Shown piece after piece: positions 14,809 through 24,347 of a DNA stretch of 24,964 nt. The notes beneath the pieces were generated by a model. That model saw only the letters and a program-made list of their open reading frames with translations, ran no database searches and had not been told where the DNA came from. The position numbers were made by a program, and so were the translations under genes. Origin of the DNA: Rhodoplanes sp049284695 (GTDB lineage: Bacteria; Pseudomonadota; Alphaproteobacteria; Rhizobiales; Xanthobacteraceae); assembly GCA_049284695.1 (NCBI GenBank), contig JBAPYK010000054.1, positions 1-24,964 on the forward strand, read 5' to 3'. Position 1 is the stretch's first letter. Each line of letters opens with the position of its first letter.

Positions 14809-16245
14809 TCAGCCCAGGCGACGCAGTACACCAATAATGCGACGCACGAATGGATTCGTCAAACTGCGTGTGTAGACAGCGACGGCGGCGCGCTTTCCGA
14901 TTTCAGCGAACGTGGGGTAGGCGACCGTCAGCTCGGCAAAGGAGCGGACGGTCAGGTTTTGTTTGATCGCAAGCGCCCACATCGCAATCAGCTCGCCTGC
15001 ATGCGCGCCAACGATAGTAGCGCCAAGAATGCGGCCGCGTTGCGACGCGATCACCTTGATATGCCCGTGCGTCTGCCGCTCGGTCTGGGCGCGATCGTTT
15101 TCGTGATAGGGCCAACGCAGCACGTTTATTTTGCCCCCTTGTTGCCTCGCCTCGGCCTCGGTCAACCCCACCTGAGCGAGCTCCGGGTCGGTGAAGGTGA
15201 CCGCCGGAATCGCCCGGTCCTCGGCCCGCACCGGCAAACGGAACAGCGCGTTCCGGATCACCAGCCCGGCATGATAATTCGCGACATGGGTAAACTGCCG
15301 GCCGCCCGCGGCGTCGCCGATGGCGTAGACGCGCCGGTTGGTGGTGCGCAGGCCTTTGTCGACCACAACCCCGCTACTCCCATAGGCGACGCCGGCCTTG
15401 TCGAGCCCGAGATCGTCCACGTTCGGCTTGCGTCCAACCGCGATCAGCAGGTGCGTCCCCGTGACCGTTTCTTCGCTCTGCTCGGTCTTCACCAGGACGG
15501 CGATCTCGCCGCCTGCCGCCTCCGGCGGCCTGATCGCCGTGACCGCCTGTCCGCCGCGGATCGCAATGCCTTCCTTTCGCAGCGCTTCGAGCACGACATT
15601 CGCGCATTCGGGATCGTCGCGGCCGAGGGGGGTCGCCGCTTCGATCACGGTGACCTCGGATCCAAGCCTGGCGAAGGCCTGGCCGAGTTCGAGCCCGATG
15701 GCGCCGCCGCCGATCACCACCAAGCGCTTCGGCAGCTCCGTCAGATCGAACACGGTCTCGTTGGTGAGATAGGGCGTCTCAGCGAGCCCCGGAATCGGCG
15801 GGATCGCCGGCGCGGACCCTGTCGCGATGACGACGCGGCGGGCTTTGATCTCGGCCACGCCCTCGACCACGACCGTATCGCCGTCGGTAAAGCGGGCGCG
15901 GCCCTTCACCACGCGCACGCCCAGGCCGGTGAACCGGGCGACCGAATCGGTCGGCGCGATCGCCGCGATGACGTCGTGGACATGGGCGTGAACGGCGGCG
16001 AAATCGATCGTGGGCGGTGCGGCATGGACGCCGAACCGCGCCCCGTCGGTCACCCATTTGGCGCGTTTGCCCGCCGCGATCAGCGCCTTGGACGGCACGC
16101 AGCCAAAATTGAGGCAATCACCGCCCATCCTCGCCTGTTCGACCAGAACCACGGGAACGCCGAAAGCGGCCGCTGCCGCGGCGACCGAAAGGCCGCCGGA
16201 TCCGGCGCCGATCACGCAGATATCGGGTCTGAGCACGTCAGGCAT
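14809..16245 (-). CDS. FAD-dependent disulfide oxidoreductase (Lpd/MerA superfamily)
   Basis: A 478-residue flavoprotein of the class I pyridine nucleotide-disulfide oxidoreductases. It has the FAD-binding ICVIGAGSGGLSVA (9-22), the redox-active pair in GGDCLNFGCVPSK (41-53, Cys44 and Cys49), a second nucleotide-binding VVIGGGAIGLELGQ and the FAD-contact YAIGDAAGG. The C-terminal dimer-interface motif reads VAYPTFAEI, whereas true dihydrolipoamide dehydrogenases have HxHPT..E there. The base histidine is thus a tyrosine, so lipoamide is not the likely substrate. It may be a mercuric-reductase-like or RclA-like reductase. The ATG at 16245 follows GGAGG; a TTG start six codons earlier is less likely. 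The gene upstream is a TVP38-like membrane protein, a common neighbour of such reductases. Confidence 0.88.
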   Translation of the reverse strand: MPDVLRPDICVIGAGSGGLSVAAAAAAFGVPVVLVEQARMGGDCLNFGCVPSKALIAAGKRAKWVTDGARFGVHAAPPTIDFAAVHAHVHDVIAAIAPTDSVARFTGLGVRVVKGRARFTDGDTVVVEGVAEIKARRVVIATGSAPAIPPIPGLAETPYLTNETVFDLTELPKRLVVIGGGAIGLELGQAFARLGSEVTVIEAATPLGRDDPECANVVLEALRKEGIAIRGGQAVTAIRPPEAAGGEIAVLVKTEQSEETVTGTHLLIAVGRKPNVDDLGLDKAGVAYGSSGVVVDKGLRTTNRRVYAIGDAAGGRQFTHVANYHAGLVIRNALFRLPVRAEDRAIPAVTFTDPELAQVGLTEAEARQQGGKINVLRWPYHENDRAQTERQTHGHIKVIASQRGRILGATIVGAHAGELIAMWALAIKQNLTVRSFAELTVAYPTFAEIGKRAAVAVYTRSLTNPFVRRIIGVLRRLG

Positions 16246-16297
16246 TCGGCAGCAGCCCTCCAATCACGCAACCGGGCTCGCGCCCGAATGGATCAGG

Positions 16298-16996
16298 TCA
16301 TGCTGTATCGCTCTCGCGGTTGCCCCTCCAGCGCTTGATGGCGAGCGGGACCAGGGCGACCACCGAGATGACGGCCAAAGCGGTGATCAACTCGGGCGTC
16401 AAGGCGAGCCGCACGTCGAAGTCGACCACGCAAGGATCGCGCCCGGCCGAGCGGCAGGCCTCGTAAGCGGTGGCCTGGGCCGCGATCGCACTGTCGAGGC
16501 CAGCTCCAAACAGGGCGAAGGCGAAGGTGAGGGGAATGATTCCGATGGCGGTTGCTGCAATGAACAAGACAAACCGAACCCCGAATAGGGCAGGTGCAAT
16601 ATTGACGAGCCAGAATGGAAATAACGGAACGAGGCGAAGGAATAACAGATAGCTGAAGGCGCCGCGGCGAAAACCGTCGGCCAGTTTTTGCGCGAAGGGA
16701 CCCGCCCGCTTGACCAGCCATCCGCCGAGCGCGGACCGCGCGATGAGAAAGATGATGGACGCTCCCGTCGTCGCCCCGATGAAGGCGCCGAGAGCGCCGA
16801 CCAGCGGACCGAAGAGAAGTCCGCCGGACACGGTCATCACCGAGGCGCCGGGGATCGATAGCGCCACGACGCCGATATAAAGGGCGACGAAACCGGCAAA
16901 CGCCGTCAAAGGGTGACCGGCGACAAAGGCATTGATCGCCGCGCGGTGGCGAATCACGGTTGCGAGCGACAATTCGCGGTACAGCCCCGTCGCCAC
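16298..16996 (-). CDS. TVP38/TMEM64 (DedA-like) membrane protein
   Basis: A membrane protein of the TVP38/TMEM64 (SNARE-associated/VTT) family, 232 residues from the first usual start (GTG, 16996). The family core is clear: ALSIPGASVMTVSGGLLFG (about 45-63), GATTGASIIFLIAR, and FLRLVPLFPFWLVNIAPALF with the conserved Arg-Leu-x-Pro. VTT proteins are implicated in lipid movement or transport across the membrane, but the bacterial role is poorly defined. The frame continues upstream of 16996 through a further hydrophobic segment (WATLALLALIVCISAIVVAT) that family members normally have. There is no ATG, GTG or TTG there before a stop, so the true start is uncertain. It probably heads an operon with the oxidoreductase (52-base gap) and the histidine kinase. 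Confidence 0.85.
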   Translation of the reverse strand: MATGLYRELSLATVIRHRAAINAFVAGHPLTAFAGFVALYIGVVALSIPGASVMTVSGGLLFGPLVGALGAFIGATTGASIIFLIARSALGGWLVKRAGPFAQKLADGFRRGAFSYLLFLRLVPLFPFWLVNIAPALFGVRFVLFIAATAIGIIPLTFAFALFGAGLDSAIAAQATAYEACRSAGRDPCVVDFDVRLALTPELITALAVISVVALVPLAIKRWRGNRESDTA

Positions 16997-17089
16997 GACG
17001 ATCGCGCTGATGCAGACGATCAGCGCGAGCAGCGCAAGCGTTGCCCAGCGGCGCGCTCCGAAGGAGCGGTTGGCACGATCATCGCGGAT

Positions 17090-17421
17090 TGTCGACGCCT
17101 TTCACGACCGAGTCGGACGAAATCAGGCCTATAGGGCCATTATCTTGTCTTCGTTCTATAGCCGCTCTGTGCAACGACGGCCTCCGCATGAAGGCGCAAC
17201 CTCACCGCTATTTGAGCACCTGCCTCACGATCCCTCGCGACGGCGTGATGCTGGGAGGCGAGCGCCGGTGCGGCCGACTTGCATTGACGCGAACAGGCCC
17301 CTCCCGTATAAGCCGCGGAACTTTTTCCGACAGCGCGATCCACGAGACTTGTCTGCCATAGGCTGCCAAAGGCTCCGGCGTTTGCGCGAACGCTTGAGCA
17401 CAAAAAGCGGAGACGAAACCC
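17090..17421 (+). promoter_or_regulatory. Intergenic region and promoter of the rpmH cluster
   Basis: A good sigma-70-type promoter lies at 17284-17312: TTGACG, a 17-base spacer and TATAAG. It leaves a leader of roughly 100 bases before rpmH. On the left the region covers the upstream end of the TVP38-like gene. I see no other gene in it. Confidence 0.7.
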
Positions 17422-17556
17422 GTGAAGCGGACTTATCAGCCGAGCAAGCTGGTGCGGAAGCGCCGACACGGTTTCCGCGCCCGTATGGCGACCAAAGGCG
17501 GCCGCAAGGTCATCAATGCTCGCCGCGCGCGGGGCCGCAAGCGGCTCAGCGCGTGA
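17422..17556 (+). CDS. rpmH: 50S ribosomal protein L34
   Basis: A 44-residue, highly basic protein with the full L34 sequence pattern: KRTYQPSKLVRKRRHGFRAR, then MATKGGRKVINARRARGRK. L34 is a small component of the large ribosomal subunit. The start is GTG at 17422, the only one giving a standard N-terminus; an AGCGGAGACG stretch upstream can serve as ribosome binding site. It is followed after 30 bases by rnpA, the near-universal bacterial order. Confidence 0.97.
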   Translation: MKRTYQPSKLVRKRRHGFRARMATKGGRKVINARRARGRKRLSA

Positions 17557-17586
17557 CGGCGCCGATGCCGGCCGGGCCTCGGTTCC

Positions 17587-17988
17587 ATGGAGCGGTTGAA
17601 GCAGCGGTCGGACTTTCTTGCCGCCGCCGCCGGGGCGAAGGCCCCGGCGACGGGTTTCATTCTGCAGGCGCGTGAGCGCGGCGACGCGGGCCCGCCGCGG
17701 GTCGGCTTTACCGTGTCAAAGAGGGTCGGCACCGCAGTCGAACGCAGCCGGGTTCGCCGAAGGCTGCGCGAAATTGTGCGGCTTTCGGCCGCGGGGCGGC
17801 TGCATTCAGGCAAGGACTACGTACTGATCGGACGGCGAGCCTCCCTCAATTTGCCGTTTAACCGGTTATGCGCGGACTTTCTCGGCGCCTTGACCCGCGT
17901 GCATCGAGGCCGTCGCGCGGAAACGAAGGCGCCCAACCCCGCGCCGATGCCAACCACCGAGCCGCCTGTCGGCGAGAGCACGCAATGA
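17587..17988 (+). CDS. rnpA: Ribonuclease P protein component
   Basis: A 133-residue basic protein subunit of RNase P, which helps the catalytic RNA remove 5' leaders from tRNA precursors. The family features are present: N-terminal MERLKQRSDFLA, then RVGFTVSKRVG (38-48), the RNA-binding helix VERSRVRRRLREIVR (51-65) and the GKDYVLIGR strand (75-83). The usual Asn in the RNR motif is Ser here. The last 25 residues are Pro-rich and likely disordered. Its stop overlaps the yidC start by four bases, so the two are translationally coupled. Confidence 0.95.
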   Translation: MERLKQRSDFLAAAAGAKAPATGFILQARERGDAGPPRVGFTVSKRVGTAVERSRVRRRLREIVRLSAAGRLHSGKDYVLIGRRASLNLPFNRLCADFLGALTRVHRGRRAETKAPNPAPMPTTEPPVGESTQ

Positions 17989-19916
17989 GCGAACACAAGA
18001 ACACAATACTGGCCATCGTGTTGTCGGGGGCCGTTCTGTTGATTTGGCAGTATTTTTTCGGGCTGCCGCAAATGGAGAAACAGCGCCAGGAGGCGCTGCA
18101 GCGGCAGCAACAGCAGACCCAGCAGGTACAGCCCACCCCGGCGCAGCCGGCCCCGACGCAACCGACCCCGCAGGCTTCGGGCGGAGCGCCTGCGCCGGGA
18201 GGGGCGCCCGCGCAGAGCACGGCGCCGACGCAACCGATCCCGCAAGCCGGAGGAGCGCCCACGCCGGGAGGGGCGCCCACGCCGGGAACGGCGCCGTCGC
18301 CGACGCCCACAGCCTCCAGTTCGCATTCGCGTGAGGCTGCGGTGGCGGCCGGCGAGCGCGTCGCCATCGATACGCCGAACATCAAGGGATCGATCGCGCT
18401 CAGGGGCGCGCGCATCGACGATGTCGCGCTGGCGCGCTACCGCGAGACCGTCAATCCCAATTCGCCGGCGATCGTGCTGTTGTCTCCCTCCGGCACGCCG
18501 CATCCTTTCTATGCCGAGTTCGGCTGGGTGGGCGGCGCAGGCCAGAAGCTTGCGCTTCCGGGTCCGGATACGATGTGGCGGCAGGAGGGATCAGGGCCTT
18601 TGACGCCGGCCCACCCGATCACGCTCGTCTACGACAATGGCCAAGGCCTCACTTTTCGGCGCACCATCAGCGTCGACGACAAGTACCTGTTCACCCTCAA
18701 AGATGAAGTGGTCAACAAAGGGACGGCGCCAGTCTCGTTGTATCCCTATGGGCTGGTCTCGCGCCACGGCACGCCGCAGACACTCGGCTACTACATCTTG
18801 CATGAAGGTCTGATCGGCGTCTTGGGCGCCGATGGGTTGCAGGAGGTGACCTACAAGACCATCGAAGACAAGAAGGCGATGAACTTCGGCGTCACCAATG
18901 CGTGGCTTGGGATTACCGACAAGTACTGGGCGGCGACGTTGCTGCCCGATCCAACCGCGCATGTGCAGGCGCGTTTTTCCGCCGGTTCGATCGGCAACAT
19001 GAAGAGCTATCAGGCCGACTACCTGCTCGATGCGGTAACGGTTGCGCCCGGAGCGACCGTGACGGCGAGCGGCCGGCTGTTCGCCGGCGCCAAGGAGGTG
19101 AGCGTCGTCGACAATTACGACAAGACGCTCCACCTCAACCGGTTCGAACTCCTGATCGATTGGGGCTGGTTCTATTTCATCACCAAGCCGATGTTCATGG
19201 TGATCGATTTCTTCTTCCGCTGGACCCACAATTTCGGCGTCGCGATCCTGATCGTCACGGTGCTCGTCAAAATCTTGTTCTTCCCGCTCGCCAACAAGTC
19301 CTATGCCTCGATGGCGAAGATGAAGGCGGTGCAGCCGCAGATGACGGCGATCCGGGAACGCTGGCCGGACGATAAGGTCAAGCAGCAACAGGAACTGATG
19401 GAGCTATACAAGCGCGAGAAGATCAATCCGATTGCCGGCTGTCTGCCGATCGTGATCCAGATCCCGGTGTTCTTCGCGCTCTATAAAGTGCTGTTCGTCA
19501 CCATCGAGATGCGGCACGCCCCGTTCTTCGGCTGGATCAAGGACCTCTCCGCGCCCGATCCAACCAATGTGTTCAACCTGTTCGGACTGCTGCCATTTGA
19601 TCCGACGCTTATCCCGGTGATCGGCTCGTTTCTGCATATCGGCGCCTGGCCGCTGATCATGGGCGTGACCATGTGGGTGCAGATGAAGCTCAACCCGTCC
19701 CCGCCCGATCCGACGCAGAAGATGATCTTCGACTGGATGCCGGTGATTTTCACCTTCATGCTGGCGAGCTTCGCGGCCGGATTGGTGATCTACTGGGCGT
19801 GGAACAACACGCTTTCGGTGATCCAGCAGGCGGTGATCATGCGCCGCCACGGCGCCAAGATCGAGCTGTGGGACAACATCAAATCGGTTCTTCCCAAGCG
19901 CAAGACGCAGGAGTGA
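17985..19916 (+). CDS. yidC: Membrane protein insertase YidC
   Basis: A 643-residue inner-membrane insertase that folds and inserts proteins alone or with SecYEG. The N-terminal membrane helix (about 7-25) is followed by an unusually long Gln-, Pro-, Ala- and Gly-rich linker (about 32-118), then the large periplasmic domain (about 120-385). The C-terminal Oxa1/YidC core follows: the helix beginning NFGVAILIVTVLVKILFFPL with its essential Arg nearby, the cytoplasmic hairpin (KMKAVQPQMTAIRERW), GCLPIVIQIPVFFALYKVLF, and the final segments ending in VIYWAWNNTLSVIQQAVIMRR. The ATG at 17985 overlaps the rnpA stop. The frame extends upstream but only inside rnpA. Confidence 0.96.
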   Translation: MSEHKNTILAIVLSGAVLLIWQYFFGLPQMEKQRQEALQRQQQQTQQVQPTPAQPAPTQPTPQASGGAPAPGGAPAQSTAPTQPIPQAGGAPTPGGAPTPGTAPSPTPTASSSHSREAAVAAGERVAIDTPNIKGSIALRGARIDDVALARYRETVNPNSPAIVLLSPSGTPHPFYAEFGWVGGAGQKLALPGPDTMWRQEGSGPLTPAHPITLVYDNGQGLTFRRTISVDDKYLFTLKDEVVNKGTAPVSLYPYGLVSRHGTPQTLGYYILHEGLIGVLGADGLQEVTYKTIEDKKAMNFGVTNAWLGITDKYWAATLLPDPTAHVQARFSAGSIGNMKSYQADYLLDAVTVAPGATVTASGRLFAGAKEVSVVDNYDKTLHLNRFELLIDWGWFYFITKPMFMVIDFFFRWTHNFGVAILIVTVLVKILFFPLANKSYASMAKMKAVQPQMTAIRERWPDDKVKQQQELMELYKREKINPIAGCLPIVIQIPVFFALYKVLFVTIEMRHAPFFGWIKDLSAPDPTNVFNLFGLLPFDPTLIPVIGSFLHIGAWPLIMGVTMWVQMKLNPSPPDPTQKMIFDWMPVIFTFMLASFAAGLVIYWAWNNTLSVIQQAVIMRRHGAKIELWDNIKSVLPKRKTQE

Positions 19917-19953
19917 CCGGCATTGCGGTCGGGGGTGAGAACAGATCAGGCTC

Positions 19954-20610
19954 ATGCCCGAACCGTCCTTCAGTCCCAAGGAGATTGCCGACGGACGCCG
20001 GCTTTTCGCCGGCGACTGGCGCTTCGTCTGCGCTGCCGCTTCGGTCGCCTCGTTGCCGCCGTCGCGCGGCGTTGAGGTGGCGTTCGCAGGCCGCTCGAAT
20101 GTCGGCAAGTCGAGCCTTGTCAACGCGCTTACCGGCCGCCATGCGCTTGCGCGCATCTCGCACACGCCCGGGCGTACTCAGGAGCTGAACTTCTTCTCCG
20201 CCGGCGACCGCTGGAAGCTGGTCGATATGCCGGGCTACGGTTACGCCGCGGTCGCCAAGACGAAAGTCGCCGCCTGGACGGAGCTGATTCGCGCTTACTT
20301 GCGCGGCCGCGCCAATCTCGCGCGCGTCTATGTGCTGATCGACGCGCGGCACGGCATCAAGGCCGCAGACGAGGCGTTGTTTGATCTTCTCGACGAAGCC
20401 GCGGTGAGCTACCAAGTCGTGTTGACCAAGGCCGATCAGGTCGCAGGCGAAGTGCTGGCATCGCGCCTCGAAGCGACCGCCGCAGCGCTCGCCAAGCGAA
20501 AGGCGGCGTATCCCGAGGTGCTCGCGACCTCGGCGCGCACCCGCTCAGGCATTACCGAGCTGCGCGCGGCGGTCGCGAAAGTGGTGGCCGAGCGCGGCCA
20601 ACGGGGGTGA
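19954..20610 (+). CDS. engB: Ribosome biogenesis GTP-binding protein EngB (YihA/YsxC)
   Basis: A 218-residue TRAFAC-class GTPase needed for assembly of the large ribosomal subunit. The G motifs are complete: GRSNVGKSS (46-54, P-loop), the G2 threonine in HTPGRTQ (70-76), DMPGYGYA (91-98), TKAD (158-161) and ATSA near the C-terminus. The length is normal. It lies 37 bases after yidC and three bases before the DUF423 gene, so all are probably one transcript from the rpmH promoter. Confidence 0.96.
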   Translation: MPEPSFSPKEIADGRRLFAGDWRFVCAAASVASLPPSRGVEVAFAGRSNVGKSSLVNALTGRHALARISHTPGRTQELNFFSAGDRWKLVDMPGYGYAAVAKTKVAAWTELIRAYLRGRANLARVYVLIDARHGIKAADEALFDLLDEAAVSYQVVLTKADQVAGEVLASRLEATAAALAKRKAAYPEVLATSARTRSGITELRAAVAKVVAERGQRG

Positions 20611-20613
20611 CTC

Positions 20614-20985
20614 ATGGCGACAGCATTGCTTGTCATTCTGGCGGCGCTCATGGGCGCCGGCGGGGTTGTCCTCGCGGCCGCCTCGGCGCATGCGGTCCCG
20701 AATGCGGGGCTGGATAGCGCCGGCCACATGCTGACGCTGCATGCGGCAGCCGTGCTGGGCGGCGTCGCCGTTCTCAATGCCGGCCTGATGTGGCGTCCGC
20801 TCGGCGCGATCGCGCTGTTCGGCCTGGTGCTCGGCGCGCTCCTGTTCGCCGGGGACATTGCGCTGCGCGCCTTCGCGGGCCACCGGCTCTTTCCCATGGC
20901 CGCGCCTACGGGCGGCACCATCATGATTCTGAGCTGGCTCGCCCTTGCCGTCGCCGGGATCGCCGGCTTATCTCGCGGCGCTTAG
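20614..20985 (+). CDS. DUF423 family membrane protein
   Basis: A 123-residue protein with four predicted membrane helices (about 3-27, 40-60, 63-85 and 98-120), typical of the DUF423/YgdD family. The family pattern is visible: an early GAHA-like ASAHAV, the HAAAVLGGVAVLNAG segment, LFAGDIALRAFAGHR, and APTGGTIMILSWLALA near the end. Function is unknown. It begins three bases after the engB stop with GGGGGTGA as ribosome site, which points to coupled expression. Confidence 0.88.
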   Translation: MATALLVILAALMGAGGVVLAAASAHAVPNAGLDSAGHMLTLHAAAVLGGVAVLNAGLMWRPLGAIALFGLVLGALLFAGDIALRAFAGHRLFPMAAPTGGTIMILSWLALAVAGIAGLSRGA

Positions 20986-21119
20986 GCCTCGCCGCCGGTC
21001 CTTGTGCGGATCGGTTTCCCCTGGACCGTAAAATGCTCTAAAAACGGCGCCGAATACTGCGTTTTTCGACCGCGTCTGCTTGTTCGAATTTTCCCCGCCC
21101 GCCCCGCAAGGATCGTGAC

Positions 21120-22004
21120 ATGTCCGTCGCCCCGCACGAAATCGCTCGCGTGCTGATCGAGGCGCTGCCACACATGCAGCTCTACGACGAAGAAATCGTC
21201 GTGGTGAAATATGGCGGGCACGCCATGGGCGAGGAGCAGGCCGCCCGCAGCTTTGCGCGCGACATTGTGCTGCTCGAGCAGACCGCGATCAACCCGGTGG
21301 TGGTGCATGGCGGCGGGCCGCAGATCGGCGACATGCTCAAAAGGCTTGGAATCAAGTCCGAGTTTGCGGCGGGGCTGCGCATCACCGACGCCGCCACGAT
21401 CGAGATCGTGGAAATGGTGCTCGCCGGCTCGATCAACAAACAGATCGTCGGATACATCAACGAGGCGGGCGGCAAAGCGGTCGGGCTTTGCGGCAAGGAC
21501 GGCAATATGGTGCTCGCGCGCAAGATCGGCCGCAGCATGGTTGATCCCGACTCCGCCATCGAGAAGATCGTCGACCTCGGCTTTGTCGGCGAGCCGGATA
21601 AAGTCGACACGACGGTATTGACCCAGATTCTCGGTCGTGAGCTGATCCCGGTGCTGGCGCCGCTTGCGGCGTCCGTGTCCGGCGGCACCTACAACGTCAA
21701 TGCCGACACCTTTGCGGGGGCGATCGCTGGCGCGCTCAAGGCCAAGCGGCTGCTGCTGCTGACCGACGTTCCAGGTGTGCTCGACCGTTCGAATACCCTG
21801 GTCAAGGAGCTGTCGGTCGCAGAAGCGCGACGGCTGATCGCCGACGGCACCATTTCCGGCGGCATGATCCCGAAGGTCGAGACCTGTATCTATGCGTTGG
21901 AAGCCGGCGTCGAAGGCGTCGTCATCCTCGACGGCAAGGTCGAGCATGCGGTGCTGCTCGAACTCCTCACCGACCACGGCGCCGGCACGCTGATCCGCAG
22001 CTAG
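21120..22004 (+). CDS. argB: Acetylglutamate kinase
   Basis: A 294-residue acetylglutamate kinase, which phosphorylates N-acetyl-L-glutamate in the second step of arginine synthesis in the cytoplasm. The ATP-site lysine motif VVKYGGHAM (28-36, Lys30), the substrate loop VVHGGGPQIG (61-70), GLRITDA, and the C-terminal ISGGMIPKVE are all present. The N-terminal extension and length suit the hexameric, arginine-inhibited form common in alphaproteobacteria. The ATG at 21120 has AAGGA nearby. It lies 134 bases after the DUF423 gene, so it may have its own promoter. Confidence 0.96.
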   Translation: MSVAPHEIARVLIEALPHMQLYDEEIVVVKYGGHAMGEEQAARSFARDIVLLEQTAINPVVVHGGGPQIGDMLKRLGIKSEFAAGLRITDAATIEIVEMVLAGSINKQIVGYINEAGGKAVGLCGKDGNMVLARKIGRSMVDPDSAIEKIVDLGFVGEPDKVDTTVLTQILGRELIPVLAPLAASVSGGTYNVNADTFAGAIAGALKAKRLLLLTDVPGVLDRSNTLVKELSVAEARRLIADGTISGGMIPKVETCIYALEAGVEGVVILDGKVEHAVLLELLTDHGAGTLIRS

Positions 22005-22048
22005 CGCCGGTTCGTTTCGGTTGAAAGGATGCGATTTGGAGCCGCCAT

Positions 22049-22822
22049 ATGCTCAGGATTTGGCTGGTAGGGTTGGCTCTTGTCGCCGGTTGCGCGTATG
22101 TCGCAAGCTCGGCGGCGCTCGATCGGGCCGCTGCGGAAGCAGCAAACGCAAGCCTGCCGTCGGATGAGCGTCTCGATGCGCTCCTTGCCGCGCATGATTG
22201 GACCGGCCTCGCGGATGCCCTGTCGCACGCCAAGACCAACGACGAAGCCGCGCGTCGATTGGATTGGCTGAGCGCCAAACTCGTCGCCGGAGGCGGCGCG
22301 CTTCTTGGATTTCTGTACTCGCGCGACCTTTGGAGCGCCGGACAGCAGATCAAGTCGGATGATCCGATGGGCGATCTGCGGGTCACCGCCGGCCTTTTTA
22401 CGCTGTACACTTTTATGCTTATCGCAATCGACGGAGCCAAGTGCGAGGATCAGTCCGCCCCCTCGCGTCGGGTGGATCAGCTCCTGGAGGCCAACCAGCC
22501 CATTCTGCAATTTCTCAAGGCGCAGCGCGCCAAAATAAAGGCGAAGGTCATCGACCTCGCGCTGACGATCGAGCGCAAGACGGCACCGCTCAGGAAGGAT
22601 GACGACTTCCTTTGCCGCGACGGCCTAGATCAGATCCTGGCGGGGCTGGAGGGTGGGCAGGTCAAGGACGTGGCGCCGCCGCCGGGCGGCTCTGGAAAGA
22701 CATACGAAGTCACCGCTCCGCCGGATTACAAGCCGAAGTTCCTCCCGCCAAGCGCATACGAGCCGGAGCAGCGGAAGGCGCGGGAGGCGATGCGCGCAAG
22801 TCTCCAGAAACTCATCGAGTGA
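22049..22822 (+). CDS. Putative lipoprotein or exported protein, function unknown
   Basis: A 257-residue protein I do not recognise. The N-terminus MLRIWLVGLALVAGC looks like a lipoprotein signal, with a VAGC lipobox and Cys15 as the modified residue; a weak plain signal or anchor is the alternative. A second hydrophobic stretch lies at about residues 78-90 (VAGGGALLGFLYS) and a third near 113-126 (TAGLFTLYTFMLIA), so it may be a membrane protein instead. The C-terminal third is hydrophilic, with Lys-rich and Pro-rich parts. There are two further cysteines, in GAKCED and FLCRD. It follows argB after 44 bases on the same strand. Codon use looks genuinely coding. Confidence 0.7.
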   Translation: MLRIWLVGLALVAGCAYVASSAALDRAAAEAANASLPSDERLDALLAAHDWTGLADALSHAKTNDEAARRLDWLSAKLVAGGGALLGFLYSRDLWSAGQQIKSDDPMGDLRVTAGLFTLYTFMLIAIDGAKCEDQSAPSRRVDQLLEANQPILQFLKAQRAKIKAKVIDLALTIERKTAPLRKDDDFLCRDGLDQILAGLEGGQVKDVAPPPGGSGKTYEVTAPPDYKPKFLPPSAYEPEQRKAREAMRASLQKLIE

Positions 22823-22911
22823 TCGGGGCCTGCCGCTTCGCTCGAGCGAATGCGGGACGCCGCCGATAGGGTAGGGCGGGCCTCCCGCGCGCTGCAAGCA
22901 CGGGATCCAAA

Positions 22912-22947
22912 CGAAATGTCCGGGCCGCGTCGCGTCCGGGCATTTCG
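22912..22947. terminator. Inverted repeat between convergent genes, possible bidirectional terminator
   Basis: CGAAATGTCCGG (22912-22923) pairs with CCGGGCATTTCG (22936-22947), twelve base pairs with one G-U, around a twelve-base loop. It lies between the convergent lipoprotein gene and ccrA. There is no T-tract on either strand, so it could act in Rho-dependent or structural 3'-end formation. The remaining sequence to 23066 holds nothing I recognise. Confidence 0.45.
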
Positions 22948-23066
22948 TGCAGCGAATGACTGTCGAGAATACGTAACGATCACGCCAGCGACATCCACGG
23001 CATTACACGGGCATTACGCGCAGTGAGCCGAGGGAGGGCGTCGCTTCTCGGCGCACCGCTATCGCA

Positions 23067-24347
<1,281 letters not shown>

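Noticed and set aside
21035..21066. Terminator between the DUF423 gene and argB (AAAAACG...CGTTTTT)
   Set aside because: The stem has only two G-C pairs and a long loop, too weak to call.
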